From NCBI RefSeq assembly GCF_014647315.1, contig NZ_BMOY01000004.1, positions 1-64,000 of the forward strand: 64,000 nt of DNA, written 5' to 3'. A program made the position numbers and the translations under genes. The notes below the pieces were generated by a model. It was given only the letters and a program-made list of their open reading frames with translations, made no database searches and had not been told where the DNA came from. Of this stretch, positions 16,776-24,503 are shown in pieces. How positions within the stretch are numbered: position 1 is the first letter of the stretch; the number at the start of each line of letters is the position of its first letter. This DNA comes from Paenalicyclobacillus cellulosilyticus (GTDB taxonomy: Bacteria; Bacillota; Bacilli; Alicyclobacillales; Alicyclobacillaceae).

Positions 16776-17129
16776 TCAAGCGCAAGAACCAGGTTGCCCG
16801 GCGCGGGTGGCGGTGCGGAAGCTCGCGCCGCAACCGCACATCGACGTGGCATTCGGATTGTGGATCTTGAATCCTTGGCCGGTGATGTCGTCCACATAGT
16901 CGATCTCCGAGCCGTCGACGAGTTCGAGGCTCTCCGGGTCGACCACCACCTGTACGCCTTTCACGTCGAAAACCCGGTCGCCCTCCCGCGGGGCGTCCAA
17001 GGCCAGACCGTAGCTGAACCCCGAACAACCGCCCGGCTTCACATAGATACGCAATGCCCGCTCTTCCGGTCCCCGGTCCTCCGTGAGCGAACGGACCTTC
17101 TCCACCGCACTGTCTGTGAGCGTGACCAT
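16776..17129 (-). CDS. Iron-sulfur cluster carrier (ErpA/IscA/HesB family)
   Basis: A 117-residue A-type carrier. The three cluster-binding cysteines are present: C35 in KPGGCSGFSYG, and C98 and C100 in SMCGCG. The N-terminal TLTDSAVEKV and NPNATSMCGCGASF are family hallmarks. It accepts or delivers [2Fe-2S]/[4Fe-4S] clusters to apo-proteins. The C-terminal 15 residues (after GASF) extend a little beyond the usual end. It starts 7 bp after the peroxiredoxin gene. Confidence 0.93.
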   Translation of the reverse strand: MVTLTDSAVEKVRSLTEDRGPEERALRIYVKPGGCSGFSYGLALDAPREGDRVFDVKGVQVVVDPESLELVDGSEIDYVDDITGQGFKIHNPNATSMCGCGASFRTATRAGQPGSCA

Positions 17130-17136
17130 ATCGCCT

Positions 17137-17619
17137 TCACACTCCTCCCTGCGTCAAGCTGCGGACAAACGCCAACACCGCTTCCGCGTGGCCATCGACC
17201 TTCACCTTCGGCCACACCTGCGCGACGCGTCCTTCCGCGTCGATCACGACCGTGGTCCGCTCAATCCCGACGGACGTTTTGCCATACATATTCTTTTCTT
17301 TGAGCACGCCGTACGCAGCGCACACCGAACCGTCCTCGTCCGACAACAAGGGTGCCTTCAGACCGTACTTGGCGGCAAACTTCTGGTGCGAGCTGAGCGA
17401 GTCCCGCGATACCCCGAACACACGCGCACCCAGGCGTTCAAACTCTGGGTAAAGGTCGCGGAACGCGCAGTTCTCCCGCGTACACCCAGGCGTGTCGTCC
17501 TTTGGATAGAAGAACAACACCACCACGTGCCCCCGCTGGTCATGGAGCGACACCGTCGTGCCGTCATGCGCCGGCAGCGTGAAATCCGGCGCCGGTTGTC
17601 CCACCGTCAATGCCCCCAT
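17137..17619 (-). CDS. bcp: Thioredoxin-dependent peroxiredoxin (Bcp/PrxQ type)
   Basis: A 160-residue thiol peroxidase. The ATG at 17619 is chosen for GGAGG 8 bases upstream. The peroxidatic cysteine is C46 in DDTPGCTRENC, with the resolving C51 five residues later, the atypical 2-Cys arrangement of the BCP/PrxQ group. GVSRDSLSSHQKFAAKYGL and the final strand are standard. It reduces hydrogen peroxide and alkyl hydroperoxides using thioredoxin. Its closeness to an Fe-S carrier suggests shared oxidative-stress roles. Confidence 0.93.
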   Translation of the reverse strand: MGALTVGQPAPDFTLPAHDGTTVSLHDQRGHVVVLFFYPKDDTPGCTRENCAFRDLYPEFERLGARVFGVSRDSLSSHQKFAAKYGLKAPLLSDEDGSVCAAYGVLKEKNMYGKTSVGIERTTVVIDAEGRVAQVWPKVKVDGHAEAVLAFVRSLTQGGV

Positions 17620-17679
17620 CCACCATGCCTCCTTTTCGATCACCACGCCCGGCATCGTGCGCGCATGGCGTGCACAGCC

Positions 17680-19134
17680 TCACTCCCGCACCACCTTGAC
17701 GTGCCGGATCTCCGGATCGTCCGTCCCTTGCACGGGCAAACCTGCCCGCAGGTTTTCCTCGATGTAGTCAATATTATCCTGCGTCACGACCTCACCTGGC
17801 AAGAGGATGGGGATGCCAGGCGGATAGACCATGATCATCTCGGCGATGATCCGCCCGACCGACGCGTGCAACGGCACCACCTCCGTCGGTGCGTAAAACG
17901 CCTTGCGCGGGCTCATCTTCAGCACCGGCATCGACGGGATCTTCACCTGCACCGGGCGCTTGCCGATCCGATCCCGGCACGACTCCGCGATGGCCGCCAT
18001 CGCCGCGACCAAGCGGTCGACGTCTTGCTCGTCATCTCCCCACGAAATGATGCACAAGACGTTGTACAGGTCGCTCAACTCCACCTCGATGTTGAACTCT
18101 TCCCGCAGCATGCGCTCCACATCGTATCCGCGCAACCCCAGATCCTTGACCGAGATGGTCAGCTTCGTCGGGTCGAGCGCATACGTGGCGCTGTCGTGCA
18201 GGATCTCCTCACCCATGCAGGCGATGCCCGGAATCTGGTTCAAACGCGCCCGCGCTTCCTGCGCCAAGCGGATGGCGCGCTCGACCCGCTCCCTCCCGTG
18301 CAGCGCGAGCTCTTTGCGCGCCACGTCGAGGGAGGCGAGCAGCAAATACGATGTGGATGTCGTGGTCAACATGCTCATGACCACCTGGACGTGGCGAGGA
18401 TCGACCAACCCGGCACGCACGTTGAGCACGCTCGACTGCGTGAGTGAACCGCCCAGCTTGTGCACGCTGGTGGCCGCCATGTCGGCGCCTGCCTGCATCG
18501 CCGACACAGGCAGCGCCTCGTGGAAGCCGATGTGCACGCCGTGCGCCTCGTCGACCAACACCGGTATCCCGCGGGCATGCGCCAAATCCACGATCCGCTT
18601 GAGGTCGTTGGCCACGCCAAAGTATGTCGGATTGATGACCAACAGCGCCTTGGCGTCCGGGTGTTCGGCAAGCGCCTTGGCCACCGTCTCCACCGAGAGG
18701 CCGTGGGCGATGCCCCACTGGTGATCCACCTCCGGGTGGAGAAACACCGGGTGCGCATCGGCCAACATGATGGCCGTCAGCACCGACTTGTGGACGTTGC
18801 GCGGGACGAGGATCTTGTCCCCCGGCCCGACGGTGGCGAGTACCATCGTCATGATGGCGGTGCTCGTCCCTTGCACGGAGAAATACGTGGCATCGGCGCC
18901 GAACGCCTCGGCGGCCAACTCCTGCGCCAACTTGATGGGCCCCGTCGGATGGTGCAGGTCGTCGAGCGGCGCGATGTTAATCAAGTCGATGGAACACGCG
19001 TTTTCGCCGATGAAGCGCAAGAACTCCGAATTCATCCCGCGGCCCCGCTTGTGGCCCGGGATGTGAAACTGAACCGGGTTGCGCGCCGCATGGCGCAACA
19101 AGGCGTCAAAGAGGGGTGTCTCCTCCTGATTCAA
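17680..19134 (-). CDS. speA: Arginine/lysine/ornithine decarboxylase (SpeA type)
   Basis: A 484-residue PLP enzyme. A TTG start at 19134, 7 bases after GAGGGAGG, gives MNQEETPLFDALLRHA, matching the B. subtilis SpeA N-terminus. The FHIPGHKRG motif, DEAHGVH, and the PLP-binding lysine K226 in SVHKLGG are present. The C-terminal domain keeps EVIP-like and YPPGIP motifs (VVPLHASVGRI, VYPPGIPIL). It decarboxylates arginine (or lysine) to start polyamine synthesis. Its start overlaps the stop of the ywhD gene by a few bases, so the two are translated together. Confidence 0.92.
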   Translation of the reverse strand: MNQEETPLFDALLRHAARNPVQFHIPGHKRGRGMNSEFLRFIGENACSIDLINIAPLDDLHHPTGPIKLAQELAAEAFGADATYFSVQGTSTAIMTMVLATVGPGDKILVPRNVHKSVLTAIMLADAHPVFLHPEVDHQWGIAHGLSVETVAKALAEHPDAKALLVINPTYFGVANDLKRIVDLAHARGIPVLVDEAHGVHIGFHEALPVSAMQAGADMAATSVHKLGGSLTQSSVLNVRAGLVDPRHVQVVMSMLTTTSTSYLLLASLDVARKELALHGRERVERAIRLAQEARARLNQIPGIACMGEEILHDSATYALDPTKLTISVKDLGLRGYDVERMLREEFNIEVELSDLYNVLCIISWGDDEQDVDRLVAAMAAIAESCRDRIGKRPVQVKIPSMPVLKMSPRKAFYAPTEVVPLHASVGRIIAEMIMVYPPGIPILLPGEVVTQDNIDYIEENLRAGLPVQGTDDPEIRHVKVVRE

Positions 19135-19625
19135 CGGGTCTGGTCCTCCCTCACGGCTCCGTCCGCCAGGAACGCTTCGCGGAAACCGGGGGCCGCATGC
19201 TCCCACAGGTCAGGCCGAATCTGCTGCAAAAACGCTGCCACGCGGTGCCGGACGTCTGCCGGAACGGAGGATACATCCACCGTCCCGCGGATGGCCTTCT
19301 CCATCCCCTTGACCTGCTCCGCCAACGACTTATACCCCTTTTTCGCTTCGCTGTCTATCCACAGATGAAACGGCATGGCGCCGTAAAAGCCTTGCGTGCC
19401 TCCCTCGAATCGATGCAACGTGATCCAAAAACCGATGATGTGCCGTGGTTGCGGCACCAGAGCCCGGTCGTCGACGAACGCGATGCCCCGCTCCACGCGG
19501 CTTTTGGCATGTATGGCCCCGTTATCGACGAAGACCTCGTCACCGTCCACCAACACGGCGGACAATCCGCGCAGCGCGTCGTCCCCAGTATGCTTGGACG
19601 CGCCGGTCAATCCGAGCTTCTCCAT
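19131..19625 (-). CDS. ywhD: YwhD family protein
   Basis: A 164-residue cytoplasmic protein. The ATG at 19625 follows GGGAGG. VLVDGDEVFVDNGAIHAKSRVERGIAF and a following RHIIGFWITLHRF belong to the YwhD family, known from Bacillales and of unknown function. In B. subtilis ywhD sits near the polyamine genes speE/speB; here it is fused by overlap to speA, which strengthens a link with polyamine metabolism. A strong promoter lies about 40 bp upstream. Confidence 0.85.
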   Translation of the reverse strand: MEKLGLTGASKHTGDDALRGLSAVLVDGDEVFVDNGAIHAKSRVERGIAFVDDRALVPQPRHIIGFWITLHRFEGGTQGFYGAMPFHLWIDSEAKKGYKSLAEQVKGMEKAIRGTVDVSSVPADVRHRVAAFLQQIRPDLWEHAAPGFREAFLADGAVREDQTR

Positions 19626-19661
19626 CACATCGCCTCCCATCCCGCCTGTCGCATGCCCATC

Positions 19662-19690
19662 ATTGTACATCCGCCCGCGTTCACTGTCAC
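19662..19690 (-). promoter_or_regulatory. Sigma-A-type promoter of ywhD-speA
   Basis: On the minus strand GTGACA and TACAAT (each one mismatch from consensus) are separated by 17 bp, about 37 bp before the ywhD start. Confidence 0.75.
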
Positions 19691-19880
19691 ACCATCGCCG
19701 TTTTGTGTCCGGACACCCGCATGCACGATGCGGCTGCATGCCCTGCCTCGTTTTGGGAACCCTGTACCTAGCACGCCAACCGGCGTGTCCACCCCGTCGC
19801 GCCGACTGCAGTCTGGCACCTGCAAGGGGCCGGCGAAGTGGCTACCTGACGCGATCCGGCCACGAAGCGGAGGGAACGCG

Positions 19881-20519
19881 ATGCATCGATTGCCCAAGGC
19901 GATCTTGACCGTGTTTGCGGCGTTCACCTGCCTTGCCAACACCACCGGTCGCGCACAAGCGCGCCAGCCGTGGACGGTGGACAACACGCCCGAACCGGCC
20001 GTGATCCGGGTCGCCATCCGGTCCGAGAACCCCAGCGGCGAGGCCGATCCGCGCGGGCGGATCATGTACGTCCAGACGGTGCCTTTCATCCAATATTGCG
20101 AAGACGTCCTGCCGAATGAATGGATGCCTTCATGGCACATCGAAGCGCTCAAGGCCGGCGCGATGGCGGTCAAAATGTTCGCTTGGTACCACCATCTTCA
20201 TCCTATAACCATCGACGGCTTTACGTTCGATGTGGACAACACCGTAAACTTCCAGACATTCCGCTACCTCTCGCGCCAGCCGGACACCAACCGCGCAATC
20301 TTGGCCATCCGCCCGTACGCCTATGTCAAACCGGACGGCGAAATTGTCGAGCTCAATTACCGGGCGGGGATCCGCGACGACCCCAACTGGCAATACCGCA
20401 ACGCCCAGAAGATGGCACAGTGGGGTTCACAGTACTGGGCGGAGCGCGGACGCAACTGGTTGCAGATCCTGCAGTTTTACTACGTGGACCGCATCCTGCG
20501 CCAATATCGGGTGCGTTGA
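19881..20519 (+). CDS. Secreted SpoIID/LytB-domain protein
   Basis: A 212-residue exported protein. An N-terminal signal segment (LPKAILTVFAAFTCLANTTGRAQA) is followed by the SpoIID domain: VPFIQYCEDVLPNEWM, then HIEALKAGAMAVKMFAWY, which correspond to the family blocks around the catalytic glutamate and the A-K-A-x-A-V helix, and DNTVNFQTF. SpoIID proteins cleave glycan strands of denuded peptidoglycan during spore engulfment; shorter relatives are common in Firmicutes. The ATG follows GGAGGG. It is paired with the secreted protein just downstream. Confidence 0.75.
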   Translation: MHRLPKAILTVFAAFTCLANTTGRAQARQPWTVDNTPEPAVIRVAIRSENPSGEADPRGRIMYVQTVPFIQYCEDVLPNEWMPSWHIEALKAGAMAVKMFAWYHHLHPITIDGFTFDVDNTVNFQTFRYLSRQPDTNRAILAIRPYAYVKPDGEIVELNYRAGIRDDPNWQYRNAQKMAQWGSQYWAERGRNWLQILQFYYVDRILRQYRVR

Positions 20520-20530
20520 CGAGGAGCGTG

Positions 20531-21205
20531 ATGAACGTGCCGCCATTCAGCCTGTGGTGCCCCATCCTCGCTGTCACCGCCGCCCTGGTGGTGGTCCAGC
20601 CGCCGGCACCTTCACCCGGACAGACGCCCATGCCGGTCCATCCTCACACCGCGCAGGGCGGCGCCAATGCGGGTACTGCCCGAGGGACCACGCCGAACGT
20701 CGCCACCCCGGGCCAGGCCGCGGCCGACCGTCCGCTGCCCGACCGCTTTGGCACCGGACGGCCGTTCTCGCCGTACGTACCTTGGCCCACCTCCCGTCTG
20801 CGCGTGCGCGTCATCGACGGGCGGACTCTTGAGCCGCTGCCAGGTGCGGAAGTCGTGTTGATTGAGACGGAACAGCGGCTCACCACCGGTCCGGACGGCT
20901 TCACCCCGTGGTTCGACGCACCGGTCATCCGCAATCCGCGCTACCGGCCGATGGTGGCCGAGCTCCATGGCCAACTTGGCGTGATTGCGTATAAAAACGG
21001 GTACCGGGACAGCATCCACCTCGGCATCCGGATGCACGAGGGGATCCCGACCGAGACCACCGTCTGGATGTACAAAATCGGCCCCCAGGACCGGCGCATC
21101 GAGCCGGTGCTCTACCAGGAGCCGTACCACCACATCTGGCTGGTCGAGCTCGCCGACAAGTTCCGCAGCCGCACCCAGCCCGGGGAAGGACCCGAGCGCC
21201 CGTGA
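20531..21205 (+). CDS. Secreted protein with a carboxypeptidase-regulatory-like Ig fold
   Basis: A 224-residue protein starting at an ATG 11 bp after the SpoIID-like gene, behind GAGGAG. It has a signal peptide (LWCPILAVTAALVVVQ), a Pro/Ala/Thr-rich linker to about residue 90, then a beta-sandwich-like domain (RLRVRVIDGRTLEPLPGAEVVL ... TTGPDGFTPWF). The pattern V-x-D-x-x-T-x-x-P-L-P-G-A-x-V is typical of carboxypeptidase-regulatory-like or Cna-B domains. It probably binds or scaffolds something in the cell wall alongside the SpoIID-like enzyme. Function is not known. Confidence 0.65.
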   Translation: MNVPPFSLWCPILAVTAALVVVQPPAPSPGQTPMPVHPHTAQGGANAGTARGTTPNVATPGQAAADRPLPDRFGTGRPFSPYVPWPTSRLRVRVIDGRTLEPLPGAEVVLIETEQRLTTGPDGFTPWFDAPVIRNPRYRPMVAELHGQLGVIAYKNGYRDSIHLGIRMHEGIPTETTVWMYKIGPQDRRIEPVLYQEPYHHIWLVELADKFRSRTQPGEGPERP

Positions 21206-21259
21206 CGGCGGCGTGCGCACGGCGTGATCCCAGCCGATGGAGGTGCGCAAATCCGCTGT

Positions 21260-22438
21260 TCAGCGGCGGCTTTGCACCGCCTTCGCGATCCGCTCCGCCG
21301 CTTCGACCAAGCGCGCCTCCGGGGCGAGCAGGCCAACCCGGACGTACCCTTCCCCGCCGCGGCCAAAGCCAATCCCCGGGGCGACGCCCACATCGGCGTG
21401 ATCGAGGAGGAAATCGGCGAACATAGCGGAAGACGAAAAGCCCGGCGGTACCGGCATCCAGGTGAAAAACGAACCAGGCTGCGGCGGGCAGGCCAACCCG
21501 TGCGCCGCGAGGGCCCCCACAAACGCGTCGCGCCGGGCTTGGTATACCGCCGCCAGCTCCCGCACACAGTCCTGCGGGCCGAGCAGTGCGGCACAAGCGG
21601 CGAGTTGCACCGCCGGGAACAGAGAGACATAGTAGTGGTCCTGGATCAGGTTGATGCCCGCGATGATGTCCGGATGGCCGACCGCAAACGCCACGCGCCA
21701 TCCGGCCATGTTGTACGTCTTGCTGAGGGTGTAGATTTCGACGCCGAGTTCTTTTGCCCCGCTGACCTGCAGGAACGAAGGCGGCCGGAAACCGTCGAAC
21801 GCGATGGCTGCGTACGCGAAATCATGCACCACCCACACGCCGTGGCGCCGGGCGTACGCGGCGAGTTCCTCGTAGAAGGAGAGATCCGCCACCGCACCGG
21901 TCGGGTTGTTGGGGTAGTTGACGAAGATGAGCTTGGCCCGCTGCCAGTCCGCTTCCGGCACACGCGCCAAATCCGGCAGGAACCCGCGTCCGGCTTCGAG
22001 CCGGTACGGGATCATCTCCGCTCCGGCCAGCGCGATGCCGCTCCAGTAGTCCGGGTACCCTGGGTCGGGGACCAGCGCGGCGTCCCCAGGGTTGAGGAAC
22101 ACCTCGCTCAACTCCACGAGCCCCGCCTTGCCGCCAAAGAGGATGGCCACCTCTTGCGTTGGGTCCACCTGCACGCCGTATTCCCGCTCGTAGAACGCCG
22201 CAACCGCCTCTTTCAACGCAGGCAAGCCGGTGAACGGCGAATAGCGGTGGGTGCGCGGATCGAGCACGGCGGCACGCAACGCCTCGACGATGTGCGGCGG
22301 GGTAGGCAGGTCCGGGTTGCCCTGTCCGAGGTTGATGACGTCGTGGCCGGCACGGACCTTCGCCTCAATCCGCGCGACCAGGTTGGCGAAAAACTGCTTC
22401 GGCAACCGGTGCATCCGGTCCGCCATCGGAATCGGCAT
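21260..22438 (-). CDS. Class I/II PLP-dependent aminotransferase (PatA/AspC-like)
   Basis: A 392-residue fold-type I aminotransferase. The ATG at 22438 follows a GGGGGAG site. INLGQGNPDLPTPPHI, VNYPNNPTGA, DFAYAAI and the PLP-binding lysine K240 in TLSKTYNMAGWRV are all present, and the final substrate-carboxylate arginine lies in GYVRVGLL. The N-terminal region resembles the PatA/YkrV (MtnE) subgroup, which transaminates aromatic or methionine-cycle 2-oxoacids. No methionine-salvage genes are nearby, so the substrate stays open. Confidence 0.88.
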   Translation of the reverse strand: MPIPMADRMHRLPKQFFANLVARIEAKVRAGHDVINLGQGNPDLPTPPHIVEALRAAVLDPRTHRYSPFTGLPALKEAVAAFYEREYGVQVDPTQEVAILFGGKAGLVELSEVFLNPGDAALVPDPGYPDYWSGIALAGAEMIPYRLEAGRGFLPDLARVPEADWQRAKLIFVNYPNNPTGAVADLSFYEELAAYARRHGVWVVHDFAYAAIAFDGFRPPSFLQVSGAKELGVEIYTLSKTYNMAGWRVAFAVGHPDIIAGINLIQDHYYVSLFPAVQLAACAALLGPQDCVRELAAVYQARRDAFVGALAAHGLACPPQPGSFFTWMPVPPGFSSSAMFADFLLDHADVGVAPGIGFGRGGEGYVRVGLLAPEARLVEAAERIAKAVQSRR

Positions 22439-22518
22439 CCCGCACTCCCCCTTGGACAAACTTGCCAGACAGCGCTGGTGAACAAGGTCTTCCGCAGACG
22501 CTGACCCCTGAGGCTGGC

Positions 22519-23697
22519 TCATCCCGTAAAGCGCAGCGCCTTGCGGCGCAGCGACACGCTCAAGGCGAGCCCCACCGCGACGTAGTTGATGATGAGTGAA
22601 CTGCCTCCGTAGCTGATGAACGGCAGCGTGATGCCGGTGGAAGGGCTCAGGTACATGTTCATGCCGATGTTCTCAAAGACCTGAAACGCGAACATCGCCA
22701 CGATGCCGACCACGATGTACGTGCCGAACGTGTCCTGGCTGCCGGCGGCGATGCGCACAAGCCGGTCGAAGAGCAACAAGAAGAACAAAATCAGCAGGCT
22801 CGAACCCACGAAACCGAACTCTTCCGCGACGGCGGTGAAGATGAAGTCGGTCCATTGGTTCGGGATCCAGTTGCCGCGCGTCTCGATGCCGTTGAGGAAG
22901 CCTTCGCCGAAAACCTGGCCCGATCCGACAGCAATCTGGGCCTGATGGACGTTGTAGCCGTACTGGGTCAGCGAGTAATTCGGATCGAGCCACGTCAGGA
23001 TGCGCTGGGCTTGAAACCCTTGCAGCAGGTGGTGCTTGACCATCCATTGGATGACGACCACCGCTTGCTCCGAATACGCCAGCGCGACGGCGGTCAAGCC
23101 GGCGATGACCAACACGAACAAGCCGAACATGAGCAGGAAGTACGACCGCTTGGCGAACACCATGTACATGAAGAACGTGATGGCAAACATCACCAGAGCC
23201 TGGCCGAGCGCAGGCTCTTTGAGCGTCAGCGCAAACGGGACGAGGAACATACCGATGACCGGCAAGGCGGTCTTCCAGCCGTAGTCCGGGAATTCTGACT
23301 CGTCGACATCCGCCATGTACCCGGCAATGGCCACGATGAGCGCCAGCTTCGCCAATTCGGACGGCTGAAAGCTGAGCGGCCCCAGCGGAATCCATGCGTG
23401 CGCGCCGAAGCGCGACGGCATGAACATGACGACAACCAGCAGGAAGACGGAAACCGCGTACATCCACTTGTACACCTTGCGCAGGCTGCGGTAGTCCATC
23501 GAGGCGGTCAACGCCATCGCGCCTGTGCCCAATACTTCAAACATCACCTGTTTGGCAAATGCGTTGGCAGGGACGTTGGTGCCGCTTTTGCCATACGTGG
23601 AGGCCAGGATGGCCAGACACCCGAACACCGCCAGTCCGAGCAGCGCAAACAACAACAAATAGTCGATCCGCTTGACGTTCTTGCGCAGGCCTTCCAT
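22519..23697 (-). CDS. rodA: SEDS peptidoglycan polymerase, RodA type
   Basis: A 392-residue protein with about ten membrane spans. The ATG at 23697 follows GAGGAGG. Conserved SEDS blocks: FQPSELAKLALIV, LKEPALGQALVM (the position of the catalytic Asp region), NQWTDFIFTAVAEEFGFVG and GITLPFISYGGSSL. The ATP-free polymerase joins lipid II into glycan strands for cell elongation. N-terminal KRIDYLLLF is closer to RodA than to FtsW. It is divergent from the Gly/Pro/Trp-rich protein and from ftsW, giving two SEDS genes back to back. Confidence 0.9.
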   Translation of the reverse strand: MEGLRKNVKRIDYLLLFALLGLAVFGCLAILASTYGKSGTNVPANAFAKQVMFEVLGTGAMALTASMDYRSLRKVYKWMYAVSVFLLVVVMFMPSRFGAHAWIPLGPLSFQPSELAKLALIVAIAGYMADVDESEFPDYGWKTALPVIGMFLVPFALTLKEPALGQALVMFAITFFMYMVFAKRSYFLLMFGLFVLVIAGLTAVALAYSEQAVVVIQWMVKHHLLQGFQAQRILTWLDPNYSLTQYGYNVHQAQIAVGSGQVFGEGFLNGIETRGNWIPNQWTDFIFTAVAEEFGFVGSSLLILFFLLLFDRLVRIAAGSQDTFGTYIVVGIVAMFAFQVFENIGMNMYLSPSTGITLPFISYGGSSLIINYVAVGLALSVSLRRKALRFTG

Positions 23698-23791
23698 CCC
23701 CGCCCTCCTCTCTCCGACCGCCGTCAGCCTGTACCGGCCCTGGCGCTGCGGGGTGTCCGCGGCGTCACGCGCATGCCCATGTTCCCGCTCC

Positions 23792-23820
23792 ATTATAGCG
23801 GACAAGACCACGGGTGCACA
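23792..23820 (-). promoter_or_regulatory. Candidate promoter of rodA
   Basis: A perfect TATAAT on the minus strand (23792-23797) with a weak TGTGCA -35 at 17 bp spacing, about 95 bp before rodA. Confidence 0.5.
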
Positions 23821-23927
23821 GGCCGGTCTGCGGCGGGTCCGGTGCCGAACCTCGCCTTTGTGCATTCGCCGCGCCCGGCCCGGCGGTTGCCCCATAGACT
23901 GGTGGCGAGCGAAGGAGGCGTTCACCC

Positions 23928-24320
23928 ATGAGCATGTACAAATGGATCCGGAAGTTCCTCGGCCACCCCGTCGCGTGCCACACCCATTTCGGCACGTTCC
24001 GCGGCGTCCTGGTGCACTGCAACCGCACGCACCTCATCCTCGCGGTCCACCGCCTGCCCGCTGCACCGGCGCCAGGTTTGTCGTTCGGAATCACCCCCCT
24101 GGTCCGTTTCGGCCCTGGTCCGAGACCAAATCCAGGGCCGTGGGGACCAGGGCCAGGGCATGGGGGGCCGGGGCCGTGGGGACCAGGGCCAGGACCGTGG
24201 GGGCCCGGACCATGGGGGCCGCCCGGTGGACCGCCGCCGCGGCCTGTGAGTGGTTGGCACTTGGCCATCCCGTTGGCAGCCGTGATCGGGATCACCGCCA
24301 TCGGCATGCACTGGTGGTGA
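23928..24320 (+). CDS. Small protein with a Gly/Pro/Trp repeat and C-terminal membrane anchor
   Basis: A 130-residue protein with an ATG behind GAAGGAGG. Residues 1-55 look like a small beta-barrel (WIRKFLGHPVACHTHFGTF, GVLVHCNRTHLILAV), recalling LSM/SH3-like folds seen in some spore proteins. Residues of about 60-105 are a repeat of GPGPWGP units. The last 22 residues are hydrophobic (LAIPLAAVIGITAIGMHWW), a likely single membrane span. It could be a spore-coat or envelope protein; similar GPW-rich tails are known from Bacillales but no function is claimed. It lies between rodA and ftsW and belongs to neither operon clearly. Confidence 0.65.
   Translation: MSMYKWIRKFLGHPVACHTHFGTFRGVLVHCNRTHLILAVHRLPAAPAPGLSFGITPLVRFGPGPRPNPGPWGPGPGHGGPGPWGPGPGPWGPGPWGPPGGPPPRPVSGWHLAIPLAAVIGITAIGMHWW
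24112..24232 (+). repeat. Degenerate GGACCAGGGCC-type tandem repeat inside the GPW-rich gene
   Basis: Units of the kind GGGGACCAGGGCCAGG recur several times and encode the GPGPW motif. The repeat is coding and in frame. Confidence 0.7.
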
Positions 24321-24503
24321 CACCGCCCGTTCGGAGGTCCGTGCGGCAGGGAACCGCGCCTCTTTGTCGAATGGCTTTTTTGTCGATCCACGATACGGGT
24401 TGAGCGCTTCACCGCGGTGCGGCAGCGGCCCGGTTTCCCGGCCGGCTGCCGCACCACGGTGCACCGAGCACAGGCGGAAGCCTCGGCGAAGAAGGTGGTG
24501 TGC

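Noticed and set aside
24112-24232. CRISPR-like short repeats
   Set aside because: The repeat units have no constant spacer length, lie in a coding frame and encode GPGPW; no cas genes are near.
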